Positions 20,087-27,941 of a stretch of 64,000 nt of DNA are shown here, one piece after another. The notes beneath the pieces were generated by a model. It searched no databases. It was not told the DNA's origin and saw nothing but the letters and a program-made list of their open reading frames with translations. How positions within the stretch are numbered: position 1 is the first letter of the stretch; every line of letters starts with the position of its first letter. Made by a program: the position numbers and the translations under genes. The stretch is from contig NZ_JABWGX010000009.1 of assembly GCF_021730435.1 (NCBI RefSeq), positions 98,795 through 162,794 of the forward strand, written 5' to 3'. Source of the stretch: Xanthobacter agilis (lineage in GTDB: Bacteria > Pseudomonadota > Alphaproteobacteria > Rhizobiales > Xanthobacteraceae).

Positions 20087-21319
20087 ATGTGCCGCGAGCG
20101 TGCCGTCGTCGGGCGCCAGCCGGGGGCCTGCGTCGCAGGTTCCGTGGTCGAGGTGTTCCGCGTCTTTCTGAAGCTCGGCCTGACGTCGTTCGGCGGTCCC
20201 ATTGCTCATATCGGCTATTTCCGCGACGAACTGGTGCTGAAGCGGCGCTGGCTCGGCGAAGCTGCCTTTGCCGATCTCGTGGCCCTGTGCCAGTTCCTGC
20301 CTGGGCCGGCGTCGAGCCAGCTCGGCTTTGCGCTTGGCCTGCTGCGGGCCGGGGGGCTTTGGGGCGGGCTGGCCGCATGGCTGGGCTTCACGCTGCCCTC
20401 GGCCCTGGTGCTGCTGGCGTTCGGCCTCGGCGCCGCGGCCAGCGGCGGCGCTTGGGCGCAGGGGGCGCTGCACGGGTTGAAGCTGGTGGCGGTGGCGGTG
20501 GTGGCCCAGGCGGTGTGGGGCATGGCGCGCAATCTCGCGCCCGACCGGGCGCGGGCCGCGATCGCCCTTGGCGGGGTGCTTCTGGTGGTGTTCCTCGGCG
20601 GAGCGATGGGGCAGCTGGCGGCCATCCTGCTCGGCGCGCTTGCGGGAACCTTCCTGTGCCGCGACCCTGCCGCTCCGACCACCGGCGGGTTCGATGTCCC
20701 GCTGTCCCGTGGGCTTGGGCGTGCGTCGCTGGTGCTGTTCGTGGTGCTGCTGGTGGCGCCGCCGGTCCTCGTCGCCGCCGGCGCCGGACAAAGCGTGGCG
20801 CTGTTCGAGGCCTTCTATCGCTCGGGGGCCTTGGTGTTCGGTGGCGGCCATGTGGTGCTGCCGCTGCTTCAGGCGGCGGTGGTCACGCCGGGGTGGGTGA
20901 GCACCGAGGCGTTCCTGTCCGGCTACGGCCTCGCGCAGGCGGTGCCCGGCCCGCTCTTCACTTTTGCCGCTTATCTCGGCGCGATCATGGGGCCGGCGCC
21001 CCACGGCGTCCTCGGCGCGGTTATCGCTCTGGTGGCGGTGTTTCTGCCCGGCCTGCTGCTGGTGGCGGGCCTGCTGCCATTCTGGAGTGTGCTGCATCGG
21101 CGTCCGGCGGCTCGGGCCGCCATGCGCGGGGCCAATGCGGCTGTGGTCGGCATCCTGGGCGCCGCGCTTTACGATCCGGTGTGGACCGGCGCGGTCTTCA
21201 TGCCGGCGGATTTCGCCGTCGCTCTCTGCGGCTTCCTGCTGCTCACCCGCTGGCACGCACCGCCGGTGGCGGTGGTGCTGCTGCTGGTGGGCGCCGGTGT
21301 GCTGCGGGCGCTGGTCTGA
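20087..21319 (+). CDS. chrA: Chromate transporter ChrA, two-domain form
   Basis: 410 aa from the ATG at 20087, which has TGGAGGAG ~10 bases upstream; the frame opens at 20033. Two homologous halves with the ChrA signatures: LTSFGGPIAHIGYFRDELV and CQFLPGPASSQLGFALG in the first, ALVFGGGHVVLPLLQAAVV and GLAQAVPGPLFTFAAYLGA in the second. Ten or more membrane segments are visible. Known members export chromate from the cytoplasm by proton-coupled transport. No chrB is adjacent. A striking dyad lies upstream. Confidence 0.92.
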   Translation: MCRERAVVGRQPGACVAGSVVEVFRVFLKLGLTSFGGPIAHIGYFRDELVLKRRWLGEAAFADLVALCQFLPGPASSQLGFALGLLRAGGLWGGLAAWLGFTLPSALVLLAFGLGAAASGGAWAQGALHGLKLVAVAVVAQAVWGMARNLAPDRARAAIALGGVLLVVFLGGAMGQLAAILLGALAGTFLCRDPAAPTTGGFDVPLSRGLGRASLVLFVVLLVAPPVLVAAGAGQSVALFEAFYRSGALVFGGGHVVLPLLQAAVVTPGWVSTEAFLSGYGLAQAVPGPLFTFAAYLGAIMGPAPHGVLGAVIALVAVFLPGLLLVAGLLPFWSVLHRRPAARAAMRGANAAVVGILGAALYDPVWTGAVFMPADFAVALCGFLLLTRWHAPPVAVVLLLVGAGVLRALV

Positions 21320-21328
21320 TGGGGGCGA

Positions 21329-21358
21329 TCCTCAGGCGAGGCGGTCCTCAGGCGAGGC
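21329..21358. repeat. 14-bp direct repeat at nitroreductase stop
   Basis: TCCTCAGGCGAGGC occurs at 21329-21342 and again at 21345-21358, straddling the nitroreductase stop codon between two convergent genes. Each copy can form a small CCTC/GAGG hairpin. Confidence 0.6.
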
Positions 21359-22052
21359 TGTCCACGAAGCGGGTGAACCCCTCCACCGGCTCGCGTTCGG
21401 TGACGAATGTGTTCTCCGGCGCCGTGGGGTCCGCATGGCCCAACGCCATGCCGCACACGAGCATCTGAGTGTCGGGCATGGCCAGCCGGCGCGCGATGAC
21501 GCGAGCATAGGTGTTGAACGCGGCCTGCGGGCAGGTGTCGAGGCCGAAGGCGCGCGCCGCGATCATGATGTTCTCCAGGAACATGCCGTAGTCCAGCCAC
21601 GACCCGAGCTCCATGTCGCGATCGATGGTGAAGATCAGCCCCACCGGCGCATCGAAGAACAGGAAGTTGCGGGCATGCTGGGCATTCATGCGACCGGTGT
21701 CGCCACGGCCGATGCCCAGCGCGCCGTAAAGGTCCCAGCCCACCTTGCGGCGGCGGGCGAGATAGGGCTCGCGCCAGGCCCGCGGGTAATAAGTGTAGTC
21801 CGGCGCGCCGGGGTCGCCGGCAAGCGAGAGGGCATGGAGTTCGCCCGTCAGCGTCTTCAGCGGCGCTCCGGTGAGCACCAGCACTTGCCAGGGCTGGATA
21901 TTGGAGCCGCTCGGTGCCCGCGCCGCCAGCTCCAGGATGGCAACGATGGTCTCCCGTGGAACCTCTGTCGGCAGGAAGGCGCGAACGGAACGGCGCGTGC
22001 GCAGGGCGCCGGATGCCGAAAGGGGCGGTTCGGGTGTGGCGGGCGCGTGCAT
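21348..22052 (-). CDS. Nitroreductase-family flavoprotein
   Basis: 234 aa from the ATG at 22052, with GGAGG about 13 bases upstream; the open frame extends to 22199 without a likely start. Family motifs: RTRRSVRAFLP at the N-terminus (FMN phosphate contact), APSGSNIQPWQVLVL, and LDYGMFLENIMIAARAFGLDT and CGMALGHADP near the C-terminus. It should be an FMN-dependent NAD(P)H oxidoreductase acting on nitro or quinone compounds, or another member of this broad superfamily. It is convergent with chrA; a joint role in redox or chromate defence is possible but not shown. Confidence 0.85.
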   Translation of the reverse strand: MHAPATPEPPLSASGALRTRRSVRAFLPTEVPRETIVAILELAARAPSGSNIQPWQVLVLTGAPLKTLTGELHALSLAGDPGAPDYTYYPRAWREPYLARRRKVGWDLYGALGIGRGDTGRMNAQHARNFLFFDAPVGLIFTIDRDMELGSWLDYGMFLENIMIAARAFGLDTCPQAAFNTYARVIARRLAMPDTQMLVCGMALGHADPTAPENTFVTEREPVEGFTRFVDSLA

Positions 22053-22164
22053 CTCTTGGGGTATCCTCCCGTTTTCGGCCTCAGGGGCCGAAGGGAGACT
22101 GCCGAATTCCGCGCGCGCTTGAAAGGGGAGTGGTATTGATTTGCTGTCATGCGGGGCCGGCTGG

Positions 22165-22193
22165 GGCGCCCGGGCGGCGTGGGCCCGGGCGCC
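22165..22193 (-). terminator. Hairpin after gabT-like gene
   Basis: 10-bp stem GGCGCCCGGG / CCCGGGCGCC with a 9-base loop, six bases past the aminotransferase stop on the minus strand. No T run, so termination strength is uncertain. Confidence 0.55.
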
Positions 22194-22198
22194 GCGCA

Positions 22199-23503
22199 TC
22201 AGGCGGCCGCCTTGGTGCGGACCAGCTCCAGCACCGATTGGCGCAGGATGGCGAGGCCCTGGTCCAGCGTCTCGTCCGCGATGGTGAGGGGCATCAGCAG
22301 GCGGATGCCGTTGCCGTTGACGCCGCAGGTGAGGAGGATCAATCCCTTCTCGGCGGCCGAGACGACGAGCTTCTTGGCGAGGGCGGCGGCGGGGGCGCCG
22401 GTGGCCGGGTCGACGATATCGACCGCGATCATGGCGCCGAGGCCGCGCAGGTTCGCCACCGGGCTGCCTTCGGGCGCCATCAGCTCGCTGGTGATGAAGC
22501 CCCGCACCTTGCCGCCGATGGCCTCGGCGCGGGCGGCAAGCCCCTCTTCCTCGATCACGTCGAGGGTGGCGAGGGCCGCCGCGCAGGACACCGGGTGGCC
22601 GCCGTAGGTGCTGCCCAATCCGCCGACATCAAGGTGATCCATCACGTCGGCGCGACCAATCACGCCAGCCAGCGGGAAGCCGCCGCCCACCGACTTGGCG
22701 ATGGACATCAGGTCGGGTGCGACGCCCGCATGCTCGGTGGCGAACATCCGGCCGGTGCGCGCGAAGCCCGTCTGCACCTCGTCAACCATCAGCAGCATGC
22801 CGTGCGCGTCGCACAAGCCGCGCAGCCATTGCAGGAATTCGGCGGGCGCCGGGTGGAAGCCGCCCTCGCCCTGCACCGGCTCGATGAGGATGGCGGCAAC
22901 CCGCTCCGGGTCCACCTGATATTTGAACAGCGCCTCAAGACCAGCTTGCGCCTCGGCGACGCTCACACCCGCGGCGACGGCAGGGTAGGGGGCATGATAG
23001 ACATCCGCCAGCAGAGGTCCGAAGCCCTTCTTGTAGGGCGCCACCTTGCCGGTGAGGGCGGTGGTGGCGATGGTGCGGCCGTGGAAGGCGCCCTGGAAGG
23101 CGATGACGGCCGGTCGGCCGGTGTAAGCGCGGGCGATCTTCACCCCATTCTCGACCGCTTCGGCGCCGGAATTGACCAGGAGCGTCTTGGCTGGCCCGGC
23201 CATGGGGGCGAGCGCGTTCAGCCGTTCGCACAGCCGCACATAGAGCTCGTAAGGGGCCACCTGGAACGAGGTGTGGGTGAACAGATCGAGCTGGGCGCGC
23301 GCGGCGGCGATCACTCTTGGATGGCAGTGGCCGACCGCGAGAACCGCGATGCCTCCGGCGAAATCGATGAAGGAGCGGCCTTCCACGTCCCACAAGGTGG
23401 AGTTGACGGCGCGCTCGGCGAAGACGGGACAGGCGTGCCCCACGCCCCGCGGCACGGCGGCGTTGCGCCGCGCAAAAAGATCATCGGTCCGGCTCAAGGT
23501 CAT
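22199..23503 (-). CDS. gabT: Class III aminotransferase, GABA/omega-amino acid type
   Basis: 434 aa from the ATG at 23503. Class III PLP-enzyme motifs: NSGAEAVENGVKIARAYTGR, AFHGRT, LIEPVQGEGGF, LLMVDEVQTGFARTG, and the PLP-lysine in SIAKSVGGGFPLAGVIG, then GSTYGGHPVSCAAALA. This pattern is that of 4-aminobutyrate aminotransferases (GabT/PuuE); 5-aminovalerate is often also accepted by such enzymes. It would convert an omega-amino acid plus 2-oxoglutarate to the semialdehyde plus glutamate. It has its own sigma-54 promoter and lies downstream of the sigma-54 activator. In context it is the exit step of the amine pathway to succinate or glutarate semialdehyde (inference). Confidence 0.88.
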   Translation of the reverse strand: MTLSRTDDLFARRNAAVPRGVGHACPVFAERAVNSTLWDVEGRSFIDFAGGIAVLAVGHCHPRVIAAARAQLDLFTHTSFQVAPYELYVRLCERLNALAPMAGPAKTLLVNSGAEAVENGVKIARAYTGRPAVIAFQGAFHGRTIATTALTGKVAPYKKGFGPLLADVYHAPYPAVAAGVSVAEAQAGLEALFKYQVDPERVAAILIEPVQGEGGFHPAPAEFLQWLRGLCDAHGMLLMVDEVQTGFARTGRMFATEHAGVAPDLMSIAKSVGGGFPLAGVIGRADVMDHLDVGGLGSTYGGHPVSCAAALATLDVIEEEGLAARAEAIGGKVRGFITSELMAPEGSPVANLRGLGAMIAVDIVDPATGAPAAALAKKLVVSAAEKGLILLTCGVNGNGIRLLMPLTIADETLDQGLAILRQSVLELVRTKAAA

Positions 23504-23537
23504 CCCCTTCTGGGTCTGGTTAGATGATCTGTCTTGC

Positions 23538-23552
23538 GCAATTTCCGTGCCA
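23538..23552 (-). promoter_or_regulatory. Sigma-54 promoter for gabT
   Basis: On the minus strand TGGCAC-GGAAA-TTGC, an exact match to the -24/-12 consensus with N5 spacing, 35 bp upstream of the gabT start. The next gene upstream encodes a sigma-54 activator. Confidence 0.88.
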
Positions 23553-23602
23553 GAAATGAATGTCTTGGATTCTGCGCCATATCCGTCCGAAACAGGCCAA
23601 AT

Positions 23603-23618
23603 GCTGCATGAATGCAGC
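23603..23618. promoter_or_regulatory. Probable activator-binding dyad upstream of gabT
   Basis: GCTGC-ATGAAT-GCAGC, the core of a perfect 18-bp palindrome (TGCTGCAT, GA, ATGCAGCA; 23602-23619). It lies about 50 bp upstream of the gabT -24 element, a plausible enhancer position for the adjacent sigma-54 activator. Assignment is by position and symmetry only. Confidence 0.65.
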
Positions 23619-23646
23619 ACATCTTTCGGCACGAACGCATCAATAC

Positions 23647-25077
23647 CTATTCCCGTGGCCGCGTGGTCTTGCGCACCAGGGTGGCGATATCCACGCCCAG
23701 CCGGCGGGCGGCCTCCCGTTTCGATCCGTAGCGGTCGAGGGCACGGCGGATCACATCATCCTCGAAGGCGCGGGTCAGCTCCCTCAAGGTGGCGCCGTCT
23801 TCGCCCGCGGGGAGGGCTGGAGCCGCGTCCTCGTGCTGCCGAGGGCGAACGCTGGCGCCGGTGTTGAGGCTTTCGGGGAGATGAATGGGCTCGGCCAGTT
23901 CGTCGGCCACGATGTCGAGATATTCCACGATGCTGCGCAGCTCACGCAGATTGCCGGGAAAATCGTGGGCGAGAATGGCGGCCCGGCAGGCGGGAGAAAG
24001 CCGCAGCGGCCGTCCGCGTTCACGATTTGCGCGGACCAGGAGGGCGTCCAGGATCTCCTCCTGGTCGGCCCGCGCCCGCAACGGGGGGATGTGCACCGGG
24101 AAGGTGGCGAGGCGGAAATAGAGGTCCTTTCGGAAGCTGCCCTCCTGCATCATGCGGCCAAGATCGCGGTTGGTGGCGGCCACCACATGGGTGTCGACCT
24201 TCTTGCTGACCGCGGAGCCCACCGATTGGATGGTTCCATCCTCCAGGAACTTCAATAGCTTGGCTTGGCTTGCCAGGGGAATTTCCCCGACCTCGTCGAG
24301 GAATAGCGTGCCGCCGCCCGCGCTTTCGATGAAGCCGCGCTTGCCGGCCTGGAGCGCGCCGGTGAAGGCGCCGCGCTCATAGCCGAACATCTCGGATTCA
24401 AACAGAGTTTCGGGGATGCTGCCGCAATTGACGTGCACGAACGGCCGTCCGCCGGTTCCTCCGGCGGCATGGATGAATTTGGCGACGGCGGTCTTGCCGA
24501 CACCGGATTCGCCCAGCAGCAGGATGCGGAAGCGCCGCGCATAGGCGCGCTGGGCACGGCCGATCTGGTCCTTGAGATCAGGCGGGAAGGAGAGCTCGCC
24601 CTGCGCTTCCACTTCGGCGCGCCCCACGGTGCGGCTCTGCGCGCCGCGGCGGGCGCGGTCCCAGCCATCGGGGTCGTTCAGCCAATAGAGCGAAAAGCCG
24701 CGCAGTTCTCCATCGACGCTCAGGACGCGTCGGAGCGCCTGATAGACGCGGCCGGAGCCGCGCGCCCGCACGCTGCCCTGGGACTGGCCGCGCTCGGTCG
24801 CGGCCAGAAAGTCGTCCATGTCCAGGTTGGACTGCTGCAGGAAGGTGGCGAGCGGCAGCCGGCCGGGCAGCGGACCGCTGCCGGCCAGCTTTTCGGCCGA
24901 GCGGTTGGAGAAAACCACGGCCTCTTCCGGGTTCACGATGATGAGGGGGCCGGGCAGGAGGTTGGCGAAGGCCCGGAACTCCGCCGATGCGAGAAAGGCG
25001 TCGAAGGCCTCCCGCTCGACCAATACGCCGTCCCGGAGGATGACACGAAAGGATTGAAGCTCCGAAGGGTCGCTCAC
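23647..25077 (-). CDS. Sigma-54-dependent activator (PAS-AAA+-HTH)
   Basis: 476 aa. Residues ~35-130 look PAS-like (LPGPLIIVNPEEAVVFSNRS); the AAA+ domain follows, with Walker A GESGVGKT at ~189-196, the sigma-54 contact loop GAFTGA at ~236-241, and GTLFLDEVGEIPLASQAKLL. The C-terminal Fis-like helix-turn-helix is LDRYGSKREAARRLGVDIAT. There is no receiver domain, so control is by the PAS region or a partner. The start overlaps the stop of the upstream PAS protein by 4 bp, implying translational coupling. It is the obvious activator of the three sigma-54-like promoters at 23538, 29606 and 37111. Confidence 0.92.
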   Translation of the reverse strand: MSDPSELQSFRVILRDGVLVEREAFDAFLASAEFRAFANLLPGPLIIVNPEEAVVFSNRSAEKLAGSGPLPGRLPLATFLQQSNLDMDDFLAATERGQSQGSVRARGSGRVYQALRRVLSVDGELRGFSLYWLNDPDGWDRARRGAQSRTVGRAEVEAQGELSFPPDLKDQIGRAQRAYARRFRILLLGESGVGKTAVAKFIHAAGGTGGRPFVHVNCGSIPETLFESEMFGYERGAFTGALQAGKRGFIESAGGGTLFLDEVGEIPLASQAKLLKFLEDGTIQSVGSAVSKKVDTHVVAATNRDLGRMMQEGSFRKDLYFRLATFPVHIPPLRARADQEEILDALLVRANRERGRPLRLSPACRAAILAHDFPGNLRELRSIVEYLDIVADELAEPIHLPESLNTGASVRPRQHEDAAPALPAGEDGATLRELTRAFEDDVIRRALDRYGSKREAARRLGVDIATLVRKTTRPRE

Positions 25078-26300
25078 GTCTCCGCCGCCTCCCGTGCGCC
25101 ATTGCGGCGGCGGCGGACCGGGCCGTCGGCCGGCGTCTTTCCGGCCTTGGCGGCGCTGGCGTCGAGGGGCCGCACCACCAGCACGTTCCAGAGGCTATCG
25201 CCGGTGCCGGGCACCTGGCGCCAGTGCAGGCGCAGCGCGCCGCCGCCGGTGGAGAGGCTGCGCCAGCCCCGGTCCGGGGTCGTGCCGGTCGCCATGGCCT
25301 TGCGCACCTTCAGGGCCAGGCGTCGCTCCATCGTCTCGCCGCTGCCATGGGCCGCGACGAAGGCTAGGTTGCGAATGACCACCGCGCCGTCGCCATCAAG
25401 GACGATCACGGCATCGGGCACCGCGTCGAACACCCGCCGCAGGGAGCCGAGGCGCTCGGCGCTGTCGGTCTCGCTCTGCCTTTGATCGGTGACGTCACGG
25501 CAGTTGCCCCACAATCGCCGCAGGAAGCCATCGACGATCTCGGCCCGCACATCGTTGCGGATGTAGACCGGGGTGCCATCGTGGCGGGAATCGATGCTGA
25601 GCGCGTCGTCGATCTCGTAATTGGCGTCGATGATCTGATTCACGAAGCGCTCGTTGGCGGCGCTGCGCGGCCATTGCAGGCGCACGTCGCGGCTGTTGAG
25701 GTCCATGTCGTCGGGCAGTTCGTAGAGGCGGGCCATGGGCGTGTTGCACATGCGCCAGACCGATTGGTTCTCGAACACCTGGCGGATCACCTCCGCCTTG
25801 GGCTGGGTGGTGTCCACCGGCTCCAGGAACACGATGGCCCAGTGGGCTTCGGTGGCGTTCCGCACGATGGCACCGAGCAGCCGGGCGTCGTCCTCCAACT
25901 CCTGGTGCTTCAGGCCCACCGCCCCGAAGTCCATCTTGGTGAGAGCGAGCGCAGTGCGTCCGTGCCAGGTCACATATCGCGGCTGCGCCAGGGTCCTCAG
26001 GCTGCGTCCCCCGCGTCCCACCAGCGTCAGCTCGCAGGCCGGCAGGTGGCCGCCATCGGCGGCATGGCGCAGCAGCGCCGCGACGGTATCGGCGGAGTCG
26101 GGCGTGTAGAGGGCGTCGATGGGCAGGCCCGCGATCAGGTCCGCGGGCAGGCCGACGGCGCGGTTCTGCCGTTCGTTGGCCCACAGCAACCGTCCGTCCT
26201 CCCCCACCACGTCGATCAGCAGATCGTCCAGGCTCTCCTGGGCGAGGGCGAAGGCCTGGCGCTCGTCCTCCATGAGCTGCAGGCCAGCCGGCTCGGGCAT
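25074..26300 (-). CDS. PAS-domain sensory protein
   Basis: 408 aa with no membrane segment and no kinase, GGDEF or HTH domain recognised. An N-terminal PAS-like block (LIDVVGEDGRLLWANERQNR), a central region (LLGAIVRNATEAHWAIVFLE, ...NTPMARLYELP) and a C-terminal PAS-like block (VFDAVPDAVIVLDGDGAVVI) are visible. It is translated just before the sigma-54 activator with a 4-bp overlap and begins 18 bp after the PuuD-like gene, so it is part of the permease-amidotransferase operon. It probably senses a substrate or redox signal and controls the activator by contact. That role is inferred. Confidence 0.7.
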   Translation of the reverse strand: MPEPAGLQLMEDERQAFALAQESLDDLLIDVVGEDGRLLWANERQNRAVGLPADLIAGLPIDALYTPDSADTVAALLRHAADGGHLPACELTLVGRGGRSLRTLAQPRYVTWHGRTALALTKMDFGAVGLKHQELEDDARLLGAIVRNATEAHWAIVFLEPVDTTQPKAEVIRQVFENQSVWRMCNTPMARLYELPDDMDLNSRDVRLQWPRSAANERFVNQIIDANYEIDDALSIDSRHDGTPVYIRNDVRAEIVDGFLRRLWGNCRDVTDQRQSETDSAERLGSLRRVFDAVPDAVIVLDGDGAVVIRNLAFVAAHGSGETMERRLALKVRKAMATGTTPDRGWRSLSTGGGALRLHWRQVPGTGDSLWNVLVVRPLDASAAKAGKTPADGPVRRRRNGAREAAET

Positions 26301-26318
26301 TCCATCTTGTCCTTACGT

Positions 26319-27086
26319 TCAGGTGGCGCCGCACGGCGCCGGGGTCGTCCGCCGCCGCCTCCGGTCCGCCGCCGCCGCGCCAAAGGCGGCGAAGAGGCGG
26401 GCGCCGGGGGGCGACAGCTCGGGACGATACTCCGGATGCCATTGCACGCCCACTGCGAATGGATGGTCGCTCACGCGCACCGCTTCCGGCGTGCCGTCGG
26501 GTGCCTTCGCCTCCACGGAAAGGCGCCGGCCGATGCGGGCGAGGCCCTGGTAATGAAGGGAATTCACCGCGAACCGCGCGCTGCCGAACACGTCGATGAG
26601 CGGCGAGCCGGGAACCAGCTCCACGTCGTGGAAGGGGGCGTATTGACGGTCCGTGGGGGCGTCCTCCGGGGCATGGTGGAGCATGCGGCCGGGCACGGCG
26701 CGCAGCTCCGGCTCCAGGGTGCCGCCTTGCGCCACGTTCAGCTCTTGGAAGCCGCGACAGATGAACAGGGCCGGCACATCCGCGGCGATGATGGCCTGGA
26801 TCAAAGGCAGGGACAGGTCGTCGCGCGCCGGATCGAACGGGCCGGGCGCCTGGGGCGGCCCGCCCCACCGGTCGGGGTGGACGTTGGAGGGGCTGCCGGT
26901 GAACAGGAAGCCATCGAATGCCGAAACCACGGCGCCGATGTCGTCGCGGGCGATGACCGCGGTGAGGAGGGTTGGCAGGCCGCCGGCGAAGGCATGCACC
27001 GCCCGGGCGTATTTGTCGCCGACGATATGGTGGGGCAGGCCGGACAGGTCCCGGAGGTCGCCGACCAAAGCGATGAGCGGGCGCAT
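26319..27086 (-). CDS. PuuD-like gamma-glutamyl hydrolase (class I GATase, peptidase C26)
   Basis: 255 aa from the ATG at 27086, which overlaps the upstream amidotransferase stop (ATGA). Catalytic triad visible: nucleophile Cys in FICRGFQELNVAQGG, His and Glu in GVQWHPEYRPE. ICRGxQ with LNVxxGG is characteristic of PuuD-type gamma-glutamyl-gamma-aminobutyrate hydrolases rather than biosynthetic amidotransferases. Expected role: release of the free amino acid, such as GABA or 5-aminovalerate, and glutamate from a gamma-glutamyl conjugate in the cytoplasm. This feeds the gabT step. The C-terminus is Arg/Pro rich. Confidence 0.85.
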   Translation of the reverse strand: MRPLIALVGDLRDLSGLPHHIVGDKYARAVHAFAGGLPTLLTAVIARDDIGAVVSAFDGFLFTGSPSNVHPDRWGGPPQAPGPFDPARDDLSLPLIQAIIAADVPALFICRGFQELNVAQGGTLEPELRAVPGRMLHHAPEDAPTDRQYAPFHDVELVPGSPLIDVFGSARFAVNSLHYQGLARIGRRLSVEAKAPDGTPEAVRVSDHPFAVGVQWHPEYRPELSPPGARLFAAFGAAAADRRRRRTTPAPCGAT

Positions 27087-27847
27087 CAGGCCCGCTCCGC
27101 GCGATCGGCACCGGTGTCGTCGACAAGGCCGGCGAAGCGCAGGAAATTGAGGACCATTCGTTCGCAGCCGGGAATGAAGCTGTAGGCGGAAGCCTGCGCG
27201 GGATCGATCACCAGCAGGCAGGTGGCCATGCGGTCGGCGGTGGATTCCGGGTGGAACTGCACCGAGAGCCAGCCGCCGCCATGGTCGATGGCGGCGGCTG
27301 GCAGGCCGGGCCGGGTGGCGAGGATCACCGCGCCGGGCGGCGGCTCGACCACACTGTCGAAATTGCCGAAAAAGAACGGCGATGCGTCGTCGAAGCCCGT
27401 GAACAGGGGGTGGCGGATGCCGGCCTCGGTGCGGGTCACCGGCAGCGAGCCCACATGTGGGGTGGGGGCGCGCTCCACCCGGCCGCCGAGCACGGTGGCC
27501 ATGATCTGGTGTCCGCCGCAGATGCCGAACAGGGGTTTGCCGGTGGCGCGCCACTCCTTGAGAAAGGCGGCGATGGCCTGCTGCCAGGGATGGCCGTCGC
27601 CGACCGAGGCGAAGCTGCCCCCCAGCACCACCGCATCAATGGCGTCGAGGTCGTCGGGCAGGGGCTCGCCTTCGTGGGCGCGGACCGCGCGGACATTCAG
27701 GGCGTCGCCGACGCCGAGGCTGTCCAGCATGGCCTTGAAGGGGATCGTCTCGTCGTCCTCCCCCTGCACGCGGCGCCAGATCGCCTTGTCGTAGGTGCCG
27801 GCGGCGGCGAACTGGGAAATGAACAGAAGGGTGGGGCGCGTCATCAT
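27086..27847 (-). CDS. Class I glutamine amidotransferase-like protein
   Basis: 253 aa; start at the first of two adjacent ATGs (27847 or 27844) after AGGAG. Triad residues: Cys in LFGICGGHQIMATVLGG and His-Glu in SVQFHPEST. This ICGGHQ/FHPE type is that of GMP-synthase-like stand-alone GATases. Similar proteins accompany glutamine-synthetase-like enzymes in aniline-type (TdnT) and other gamma-glutamylation routes, where they are thought to hydrolyse the gamma-glutamyl intermediate or keep its level low. It sits between the permease and the PuuD-like gene. Exact substrate unknown. Confidence 0.75.
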   Translation of the reverse strand: MMTRPTLLFISQFAAAGTYDKAIWRRVQGEDDETIPFKAMLDSLGVGDALNVRAVRAHEGEPLPDDLDAIDAVVLGGSFASVGDGHPWQQAIAAFLKEWRATGKPLFGICGGHQIMATVLGGRVERAPTPHVGSLPVTRTEAGIRHPLFTGFDDASPFFFGNFDSVVEPPPGAVILATRPGLPAAAIDHGGGWLSVQFHPESTADRMATCLLVIDPAQASAYSFIPGCERMVLNFLRFAGLVDDTGADRAERA

Positions 27848-27941
27848 GGGGCTCCTGCGGGGCGGCGCCCGCAAGGGCGCGTCCCGCTGCAACACGGTCG
27901 GGGGCAGAGCGGCGGAGGCGCGGGCGCCTCCGCCGGGGATG

